A DNA stretch of 64,000 nt. Source: Cyclina sinensis (taxonomy: Eukaryota; Mollusca; Bivalvia; Venerida; Veneridae). This document shows positions 24,880-33,942 of this stretch, piece by piece. The stretch is from assembly GCA_012932295.1 (NCBI GenBank), contig JAAONU010000016.1, positions 47,151,241 to 47,215,240 of the forward strand, in the 5' to 3' direction. The notes below the pieces were generated by a model that was not told the DNA's origin, made no database searches, and saw nothing but the letters and a program-made list of their open reading frames with translations. Within the stretch, counting starts at the first letter, position 1. Each line of letters begins with the position of its first letter. A program made the position numbers and the translations under genes.

Positions 24880-25520
24880 ACATCTATTGTGAGCACTGTT
24901 CTTTCAAACCTTGAACTTGATTCCCCTAGATTAGCTGAACACCAGAACAGACCTCTAAAGAGAAAATTGAATTGATACCAATTTTTGCAATACCGGTACA
25001 TTGCACTAAAATAAGACAGTATGATTTATAAATTACCCTTGCAGTTTTCATGTTTCAGAGAAACAGATATTATATCTGCCTAGAAATTCCAAATAAAAAA
25101 AGATCAGATGGTCTTGGAACACAACTTGTTAAAAAAATAATCAATAAAATCGTACTTTAACTTTGGTAACAATGCATAAGAAATTAAAGGGAAAACATAA
25201 CATCAGAATGGTCTAATTTCAATTAAAGCACCATTATGTAATATCAATACATCCACTGAACTGAAAGTCAAAAAACACATTTCTATTTAAATTTTTAACA
25301 TCATAATTGAACAACAAACTATAATTTTACCTGCATGAATTCTGTTCTGGAACCAAATTGTTAGTCTGTGCTTTTTAATGTCAGTGGAATCGTAGACAGG
25401 ATGTAAACAGCATGGTTGCTCATCGGTTTGTAAGTTGATATCAACCTGGTACATCGGCCGGTCTGTGCAGGAAAGATCTTTGCATGGATTAAATGCAACA
25501 CCTAGAGCACTACACAAATG
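24880..25520 (-). pseudogene. Possible Ig-like gene fragment (two minus-strand exons), unrecognised
   Basis: Exon A runs from 25520 to 25331 on the minus strand, with acceptor tttcaacag and donor gcag|gtaaaat. It encodes HLCSALGVAFNPCKDLS and onward, with several Cys and ending WFQNRIHA. Exon B starts at 24952 and reads in phase as GLFWCSANLGESSSRFERTV, up to about 24880. Together they resemble the second half of an Ig-like domain (hydrophobic strand, then G-L-F-W-C). Exon B has no good donor before it runs into the perfect inverted repeat at 24877, so the fragment looks disrupted. I do not recognise the gene. It could be a pseudogene or part of a minus-strand gene with unseen exons. Confidence 0.4.
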
Positions 25521-26134
25521 CTGTTGAAATTAGAGGGTAATTTAAATTTGAGGGCACATGAAATTAGAGGGCACATGTCCATTGAATGAATACCCATTAT
25601 CCTCTCGGTGTCTGTACAAAAGACAATACCAGAAATTGTGTATGATTTGAAATGTCATAAATGATAGTGAAATTTAAATGTGGGCTTGACCTGGTTAAAT
25701 ATTGTCATATTGTAAAAACACATGCATCTTTAACCCCTTGTACAATAGCTGGGAAGGCTGGTATTTTAACTGGAAGTACATTTTATATTTCAAAGAGTAA
25801 AATTAAAATACAATGCAAAACAGCAAGACAACTTTTCTGACAGACCAACAAAATGCCCTAGGATGGATACTAGTATTGCTAAGAAATTATTATAACTTCA
25901 CACAAAATTTGACAGGAATTAGATTTATAATCTGGTTACTAGGGATGAACGTTGGTCCACTTTCTGCGCCCACGCGAAAGTCAACAACAAAATACGTGCA
26001 ACTAAAAGGTATCACCACCCTAATATTGCAAAAATACTGTTCAATATTAACAGCATAAAAACACATTTTCCCAGAAGTCTGCAGTTGTTCAGATTATTTT
26101 AAGAAGGAAAATGTTCATATTATAAAACATGCAC

Positions 26135-26209
26135 TACAATTCACCAGATGTAGTGCCATGTGATTTTTTCCTCTTTCCCAGACGTTTACCTAGTAGACGC
26201 TTTGGGTCA
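26135..26209 (+). pseudogene. Scrap of a mariner-type transposase
   Basis: The frame from 26135 reads YNSPDVVPCDFFLFPRRL, close to the mariner signature Y-S-P-D-L-A-P-C-D-F-F-L-F-P that holds the third catalytic Asp region. Only about 25 codons are recognisable, and neither the rest of the transposase nor the terminal repeats are visible. Confidence 0.65.
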
Positions 26210-26370
26210 TGGTAGGGGTAAGTATTTGCGTGCACCGTTCTGTGTTGGGTAAACCTTTGGGTCATGAAAGGCATAAGGATTTTCGTGTTCTGTTGTGTGT
26301 TGGGTATACCTTTAGGTCATGAAAGGCATAAGAATTTGCCTGTACCAGTGTTGGCTGTGTATACCTTAAT
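26183..26370. repeat. Diverged tandem triplication, about 60-bp unit
   Basis: Three successive copies of 'ctttgggtcatg(g/a)aaggcataag' plus 'gtgttggg' follow the mariner scrap. The first copy overlaps its end, suggesting local tandem duplication after insertion. Confidence 0.6.
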
Positions 26371-27147
26371 GTGATTATGAAAATGCATTTAAGAATTGGA
26401 TTTATGATTGAAGTTTTGCATTATTAATAAAGGCATATACTTTGAAAGTATAAAATGAAAAAAAAGCTATGAGCCAAATACGTTCTTTTTCACGACCTGA
26501 TAACATCACACCTCGCAAACAAAATAAAGTTACAAATTTCAGTTACTGGTCACTTGGATATAGATGGACCCGACATTCTGCCTATCAGTTTCTCAAGTAC
26601 CGTTAGATGACATTATTTTTTACCACTCTGGTACCAATCAGATCCCTTTTCATCCAAAAGCAAATATAGATTTTCTTTGCTTGAATTCATAGTCTGTTGT
26701 ACTGATAAATTGTTGTGCAAATTTAACAAAAAAATATGTATCCATCTCTCTTTGAAAAAGAAAGCAAACAGAAAAAAAAGACACAAACTTAAAGAAAAAC
26801 TTTACAGGGTCTATCAGGAAACTATCTTCACACAATAATTTTGCAGCTATCTGATAGCCTGCTTGTACCTCAGCCTAGTAAGAAACAGTTTGAAACAAGA
26901 AATACATTAGCTAAAACTTCATATGACTGATTCCCTGATTCTAGCTATATGCATCTGCAATTAATGCTAGATTCCCCCAACGGTTGTTAATATGATCGCA
27001 TGTCAAAATTCTATGGTAGTAAAGATTTCTTTATTGAGAAACGGATATGCAAAGTGCAAAGTATGGGCTATGTGTAAGTATTACATTGAAGAGAATGATA
27101 AAGGTGAAACTGAAACAAATGAAAGAAATGCACTGATTAAGAAAATT

Positions 27148-28482
27148 CTGTATCTGTATCTGTATATATACGTAGAAGGGCCACTGTTGGCATATGTTCT
27201 GCGGGAGGTGGAGGATGGGGTTAGTCCCGTTGAAGGGCTGTCTTAAAGCCCTCTACTGTCTGCGCATGCACAATCCTATCTCCCAAATGGTTCCAATCGA
27301 TTAGTGTTTTGACAAAGAATGAGCTTTTGAATTGTTCTGTGTGAACAAATGGTCTAGAGTTATTAAAAGTTCTATTGTCCACAATGTTTGACACTATATT
27401 ATCAGTGTATTTTTAGGTTTAACAAGTCTTCCTTCAGGTTTCTTTGCCAGATATATGTTTGGGTCCACTGCCAGCACCAGTCCCCCTGCGATCTTGTAGA
27501 GCATCACCAGCCGGTTGTATTTGTGACGTTCTTGAAGAGTTGTTAATTTTAACAACTTGAGCATGTTTGTTACACAGCCGCCTTCTTTGCTTTTGTAATC
27601 ATTTAGGATAAATCTGGCGCCTTGCCTTTGTATTTTTTCAATTTTGTCGATGTCCTTGTTTAGATAAGGATCCCAAATAATGGATGCGTATTCCAACTTA
27701 GAACGAACCAGTACAATGTATGCAGTTTTACGGCATTCAAGTGGAGAGTGTTTCAAATTTCTTCTCAGGAACCCGAGTGTTGAGCTAGCTCCTTTGCAAA
27801 TGTTTGCTATGTGGTTGGACCACGTAAGATCTTTTGATATTAGGACTATGGATTTGAGTCAACATGCTTTAATATAGTTTTATTAAGTTCATATAAGTAT
27901 GTAGTTTTGCTTTTAACACTTAGTATATAACATTTTTAGCAATTTAAATTTCATGCCCCATGTTTCCGCCCAAGTTTCAAGTTGATGTAAGTCACAGTAA
28001 ACAGTCATCTGCAAAAAGTCTAACATGGGATTTTACGCTGAGAGGCAAGTCATTTATGTGACACAAGAACATCAGCGGGCCTAGTTCGGTTCTCTGGGGG
28101 ACTCCAGATTCAACATGGACACTTCTAGAATGTTCACCATCTACCACAACGTTCATGGATCGATGTTTCAGGAATGAAGACAGCCATTGGAGCAGTGATC
28201 CGTTTACACCATAATTTGACATTTTCAATAGAAGAAGATCATGAGGAACCGTATCGAATGCTTTCGAAAAATCTAGAATGGCTACATCAACTTGTTGTTT
28301 CTTGTCAAATGTAGATAGAAGGTCATGCATTGTGACGATGAGTTGAGTTTCTGTGGAATATCCAGAACGAAAACCGTGGTTTAATGAACTTAATATTTGG
28401 CACTTTTCAAAGTGTTTCAAAAGATGACTACATATAATATGTTCTAAGATCTTGGAGGTTACAGAAGTGAGGCTTACTGGTC
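27148..28482 (-). pseudogene. 5'-truncated, degraded non-LTR retrotransposon (CR1/jockey-like)
   Basis: Minus-strand translation gives the reverse-transcriptase fingers/palm: SSLNHGFRSGYSTETQL, AILDFSKAFDTVPHDLL (first catalytic Asp), SGVPQ and LFADDC (catalytic pair). After a damaged stretch of about 200 bp with stops and frame changes, the thumb reappears (DLTWSNHIANICKGAS, SKLEYASIIWDPY) and the C-terminus runs to about 27250 (FVKTLIDWNHLGDRIV). The 5' part, including the endonuclease, is missing beyond 28482. The 3' end carries a short (ATACAG)n-like tail at 27148-27175, typical of such elements. It is not functional. Confidence 0.85.
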
Positions 28483-29549
28483 ACCTTGACTTGCAGTTAT
28501 CTCCCTTCCAATTTCTACAGCTCAGCCAAAACTAAACATTGTAGTTATTTCATTTCAAGTAAAGTCTACTGCCACCATGCAGGTCAGGTGATGACTCAAC
28601 TAGATTCTAAATAAACAAAACGCTAACTTTTTTCAAGACAATCTTTGTTGTTGTTGTTGTCATTCGTTTTATAAATTAAAGAAAAAAATCTTAAATCAGT
28701 AAAGCTTGATAAAAGCATGACATTCCTAAAAATAGTTTATACATGCTACGATGTACTTCGCCTGATTTTCAGCCCAAATAAACTTCACAGTGGTTACTTA
28801 TACGATATTACTATACCTAGTGTAGTGTTTAGAACTTCGTCCCAGTGCAATAATGACATGCTAAAAAGGTTTTATGGATTTTTCCGATAATTTGACAGTA
28901 AAAAGATTAAGTCCCGTTACAGACTAAACAGGTAAATATATACCCACATGTCATTCCTTCAAAAATAAATTGTCAAATCCGCTACTTATATGTAAGGGAA
29001 GTAACCGCTGTGTACTTAAAACTCTCACTTGACTTCTGTACTACAGAGCTAAGTTAAGTTGTTCCCCCTGTTATTTTTTTGCCATTTGTACTTGCTCTAT
29101 CGTATAGCGAATTTACCCCTCATTTTCAAATTTCTTAGCAGAAAAGAGCCGGGCATTTTTTCATAAGAAACCTACACAGCAGTTTTACCGCTGTAAACCA
29201 ATGAAGACAGAAATTTTACAGGGTTTTTAAACTTAAAATAGTAACTTCGAGAGTTCGTACGCATAGACTTCTATTTTTGTTACAGCATCATGCTTTGTAA
29301 TTGTTAAATACTTTTAAAGGGCAGTATCCATTGTACATGTGATCTTTTTCTGAGATATTATATATAAATGAACTACAGTCAGTACTGAGGCTTTACGATA
29401 CCTTATTACCCTCTGTATAGCTTAATTTAATCTTATCTTTTCTTTTAGATTCATTTTGAAAAAAAAAAACATTCTTTCAAATTATATTAAACAGGCATGA
29501 TTACTGCCTGGGTTCAGATTGTTCTTGTACTCAATGTTTGGAATGTAAA
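28483..29549. other. Unassigned noncoding stretch
   Basis: A short GTT microsatellite lies near 28645-28660. Otherwise no exon, RNA or repeat structure was recognised. Confidence 0.5.
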
Positions 29550-29655
29550 ATGCCTCTTGAGGTTTTCATTCTTGGTGGGATTGGAACAAGTGACCCATGT
29601 ATTGGGAGTCTGGAACTCTACCTCTCAACCACTGCCCCTCCACCACAGTATTATC
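29550..29655 (-). mobile_element. tRNA-derived SINE head
   Basis: On the minus strand 'gtggttgagaggtagagt' resembles box A and 'cttgttccaatccca' resembles box B. It is a close relative of the interrupted copy just downstream and keeps the uninterrupted 'cctctcaaccactg' junction. Confidence 0.6.
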
Positions 29656-29709
29656 GTTAATGCTTCAGTCAAACATTGCTTTATTGCTTTTACAGATAAC
29701 TGATGGATA

Positions 29710-30650
29710 ACAAACATTTTCAGTCTGTTCATGATGGGATTGGAATCAGTGACCACTAGCTTGGGAGTCTGGCACTCCACCTCTCGAGTGTCAGACCTTT
29801 AGACCCCTTTTCACCTAGACCCCTTTAAATTTTGAATTGAAGGTGACACTTAGACCCCTTGAAGACACTTAGACCCCTATTTTGTTGAGACACTTAGACC
29901 CCTTATTTTGGATTTTGACAATATGAAGTATGTTTGATGATTTTTTTCTCGTATTTGTTTGAAATAAATTTTTTGTTAGGGAATGTATATTTTTATCAGT
30001 TTGATGACTGAAGCAATAAAAAAATACAATGTTTACTTATAGAATTTAATAAAGTAATCCAAAATATTAATTAAAGTAATCCAAAAATTCAATTTCACAG
30101 TACCAAATATTTTTAGCATAGAGACAAGGAATGGATGAAAGAAATAATGCATGTATTTTTATAATAAACATGAGTTGCTATCTTTCACTAATGAAATACA
30201 ATTTAACATATGAGTAATTAAATTAGTAAAAACATGTCGGAAAAGTGTTATAATAACTAATTATTTCTCAATTTGCCCTTTATGTTTATAATCTTTAACA
30301 CCTCTTCTGATATTTAACACCTCTCCTGATAGGTTTTTCCCCATGAAATTATGTTTCTTCCTTTTTCTTGATCCTTTTCAATCAAATTTTACCAAAAATC
30401 ATTACTTTATTGATATAATATCAAAAAATAATATAAAAAAATAGTAGTAATAAAATCAATCTCAATATAATTGAACATTCCTTAAATAAGGGGTCTAAGT
30501 GTCTTTTAAAAAAAATCAAATCAGGGGTCTAGGTGTCTTAGGGGTCTAAGTGTTATCTAAAACTGAAAGGGGTCTAATTGTCAAGGGGTCTAACTGTCTT
30601 GCTCCCCACCTCTCAACCACTGTTCCTCCACCACAACATTGTCAGTCGGC
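29710..30650 (-). mobile_element. Second SINE copy, split by an inserted element
   Basis: The head at about 29715-29785 resumes at 30606-30650. The pieces align with the intact copy at 29550-29655 when the 29786-30605 insert and one 9-bp duplicate are removed. Confidence 0.65.
29786..30605. mobile_element. 820-bp inverted-repeat element with TTAGACCCC subterminal repeats and 9-bp target duplication
   Basis: It is flanked by identical CCACCTCTC at 29777-29785 and 30606-30614. The left end GAGTGTCAGACCTTTAGACC is an imperfect inverse of the right end, whose reverse complement is GGAGCAAGACAGTTAGACCC. Each end carries several spaced TTAGACCCC motifs (inward on the left, GGGGTCTAA on the right). 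The AT-rich middle has no long ORF. The 9-bp duplication and subterminal repeats resemble Mutator-like elements, but the class is not proven. Confidence 0.75.
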
Positions 30651-31129
30651 ATGCATTTCTTGTCCCTTTCTGAAATTTTCATCTTGCGCTTGCTCTCCTT
30701 GTCAGGTGAGGTACGAAGAGGTCTATTCTATCTGGTAGAAATTTTCAGCTTGTTCAAAACTTGGAATGTACACTACCAGACAAAAGCACTTGTTTGATAT
30801 ATGATAGCAATGCATTGGCATGCATTTTGTTCTGAACTTATGCATGCCTTATGTAGTTGTCTTGTTCTCATCCATTCATGTCTGGTGGAGCTGATTCACA
30901 ACTTCTACCTAACATGGAATGGATATCCAGCAGATCGACAAAAATGACAAGAAATGATGATGATGATTCATTAAACTTATCCAGTATGTACTAGGAATCT
31001 AATAAATCTCAGACTATTTATTTTTACAAAGAATATTATTATACAATAACGTATTCTACAATTTATCATTTGTAGATTGACTGCTCGGAGGATTTTAAGA
31101 AGGTCCATTTCCTTCACCTCATTGAATTT
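30651..31129. other. Unassigned noncoding stretch
   Basis: An 'attgactgctc' block preceded by 'tttgtag' at about 31071-31090 recurs near 31753-31772 (see findings). Nothing else is supported. Confidence 0.4.
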
Positions 31130-31372
31130 AATTTGTTTGTTTGTTTTATTGGGGTTTAACGCCAGTTTAACAGCTAAGGTCATATCCTGGTGGTCAGTCC
31201 ACCTAACCAGTGTTCCTGGGTATCCAACCAGTGTACTAACCAATTTCTCCTCAAGTGACTGACTACTTCCTTACTAGCTTCAGAGGTAAGGGACAAATAA
31301 TCTTTAGATCAATTATCATGGAGAAATTTTGCCGGCCCAGATGGGGATTGAACCGGGATTGTTCATTGAATT
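31130..31372 (-). mobile_element. SINE with a conserved 'gttaaaccccaat' tail
   Basis: On the minus strand it runs from 'cccggttcaatccccatc' (box B) through 'gccggcaaaatttctccatg' to 'ggcgttaaaccccaataaaa' and an (AAAC)n tail. It is nearly collinear with the copy at 58068-58358. The 5' half of the tRNA head is missing or diverged. Confidence 0.8.
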
Positions 31373-32577
31373 TAAAGTTTGATTGTGAGTTCATACACAA
31401 TTGTTTTTACTCTTATACATGTATAAGGCTATGTTTGTATCATTAGTGTGTGCTCTAACTTGACTATATTTGATAAGCAAGATTTTTTTATTAACTGGCA
31501 AAGAATGATGAAGCATGACAGAAATGACATGACCGAAACAAGGGTTCCAGAGTCAAGGTCACACTTTGATATTCTACAGTTATAGAGGTCTGCTTATGTG
31601 AATGTTCTTGTATTTGCTTTAAGCCTGTATCTCAGCCAGACACGAGTTGTATTTTGCTGGTATTCCTACCACAGGTTAATCATTCTCTATAGAAAATGCA
31701 CTGTGTTGGCATACATTGTGACTGATACAATCATGTATCCACCATTTAACTTTTGTAGATTGACTGCTCAAAGAATAAGAATGCTCGTTCAGCAGCAACT
31801 GATGTTTGTTTCATGCACCTGCATGTGGAATAGATTCTGTCTGTTGTTGGAGGTATGTCCATTTATTTTTTTTAGTAATAAATTATTGTCTCTAACAAGT
31901 GCTAATTATCTTAGTCATAATTGTCAACTCTAAAGTGGTTATCTTATATTTTCAGTGCCTTATGTTAAGACCTCTGACCTTTGACATTGCACAGAAAAGA
32001 AGTATATAGAACCAATGTAATGTTTTGCTTTGTGAAGCCATTAGTTTTGTGGTAGTTGATATATGAGACAATTATGAAAATAAATCTGAAGAGTGAAAGT
32101 GTATTATAATTCTTTATTGTGGGATGGTTGAGTGAACATTTAACACTTTATCTAGACTCTAACATATGATATTGCAAACATCTGTAATTTATGATAAAAA
32201 TTATTTTAGAATCTGTTTTATAGTTACTGGGTGGTTGTTTGAATGACTGAATAATTTAAAAATCTTGTGGACAGTTTTATTGAATTTCAATTGATTTATT
32301 TTGTTCTGAATATTTCTAGTAAGTTTGTATTTCTAAATTATTTCTTTTTTGGGTAACTATTAAAGATTGAAATATCATTCTGATTTTAAATGCTTGTTTG
32401 TATTTCTATTGATTTCCTTAAACGTCTTACATCACTGAAATTTCAACACACGCTTTTCAGATGTGTTAAAAGATGTTATATAATTTGTATTTACTTGTTT
32501 TTATATATTTGTCTATCTGTTAAAGCTTATTTATCATTGGTTGCCCATATGACTGATGTACTTATGTCAGATTTCTT
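31373..32577. other. Unassigned noncoding stretch
   Basis: AT-rich. A weak exon-like block at about 31758-31852 ends in gag|gtatgt, but its frame gives no recognisable protein. Nothing else is supported. Confidence 0.4.
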
Positions 32578-32785
32578 AGGATAGTGCAGTATACAGAAAC
32601 CATCCTATTCCAGTTCTTTTCAGTGTATAGCACCGATACATGAGACCTTGGTTTAAGATTTCATTCGAAAGAAAGTTGTAATCATAGTAGAAGAATGGGG
32701 TATCAAACTTACAACACTTACATTATAAGCCCAATGCATTACCACTGGACCACTGTTTTACGCCGTAGCTCAGATATATCTAGGG
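32578..32785 (-). mobile_element. tRNA-derived SINE
   Basis: The minus strand reads 'tggtccagtggtaatgcatt' (box A), 'gtaagtttgatacccc' (box B) and then 'ggtctcatgtatcggtgcta'. The same tail occurs at 59030-59275, 42195-42445 and 19455-19540. Confidence 0.75.
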
Positions 32786-33359
32786 CTGTTACTGATGATA
32801 GCTTGTGCACATCTGTCAAGATGATTAATAAATATTGTCAATCATTTATGCCAGTTTAATTAGAAAGAGAATTTACTCAGTATCTATATGTATAAGTGAG
32901 GCTTATTGTTACTCATGAGAAAAGAAATCTAGCAGCTGTCAAGTTTTTTGCCTATGTTAAAATTTGGAACACAACACTTTTTTTATTTAAAGTATCAAAT
33001 TGAAACCAGAAGCGTCTACCATCTGTTACTGTCATACATATCACATGGTAGTCAGTTTTTAATAAATGGCTCAAATCTCTTACATCTTTATGTCTTGTGT
33101 ACTTAGACCCTTTTTTTACCATCTCCGTTTTACTAATAAAATTACTCATGTGTATACTTCACGTAACAAAACTGCGAAGTACTCTGATTTTAAAGCTGTA
33201 ACAGGGACATGCAGATGTATGAACCTTAATGTTTTGTGACACATGAAAGAAAAGTAATAATTTTGTTACATTTGTTTCATTTGTTGATATTTTATGCCTA
33301 ATACAACATGAAATGAAAGAGATAGTTTAAAATTTGATAAAAGTTTCCTAATTACGTCT
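32786..33359. other. Unassigned AT-rich sequence upstream of the BEL remnant
   Basis: No LTR, gag or protease coding was found, so the retrotransposon appears to start abruptly near 33360. Confidence 0.5.
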
Positions 33360-33381
33360 TTCTGTCACCAGATCATATTTT

Positions 33382-33942
33382 TTGCAAGACGTAGATCTGG
33401 AGAAATTCTGGAAGCTTGAAAGCTTGGGAATTCAACATGAAGAAGACGTGAATGACAGTTACATGGCGGAATATCAACAAAATTCTATCACGTTCACCGG
33501 TGACAAATACACAGTTTTGTTGCCATGGAAACTAGATCACCCGCCACTACCCACAAATTATGACATTGTAAAACGCAGAACTGAAAACTTAGTCAAGAAG
33601 TTACGCCAAGAGCCAGTTACACTGAAGCATTATGGAGACATCATTCAAGATCAAGAGAAAAGAGGATTCATAAAAGAGGTATCAGATACAGTCAAACCTG
33701 GAAATAGAGTACACTACATTCCCCATCATGCTGTGAAGAAAGATTCTTCTACAACACCCATTCGTATTGTTTACGACTGTAGTTGTCGCATGTCGCGAAA
33801 CCACCCCAGTTTAAATGATTGTCTACAGTCAACACCGCCAGAGATCAACGATTTAACAGCAATTTTAGTCCGTTTCGGACTCCATAAATTCGGCGTTAAG
33901 CGTTTCTTCACGTGGGATTACACGACGATGACCGCGATGTGA
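33382..33942 (+). pseudogene. BEL/Pao pol, N-terminal reverse-transcriptase part
   Basis: It starts VDLEKFWKLESLGI, the usual opening of Pao pol after the protease, and includes VHYIPHHAVKKDSS, IRIVYDCSCRMS and PSLNDCL. The reading frame is then lost near 33897-33902: coding continues in another frame immediately after. The stretch that should hold the first catalytic Asp of reverse transcriptase is missing at this point, so there is a small deletion plus frameshift. Confidence 0.85.

Noticed and set aside
26650..26835. Minus-strand frame as an extra exon of the Ig-like fragment
   Set aside because: Phe-rich low-complexity sequence with no supported splice sites.
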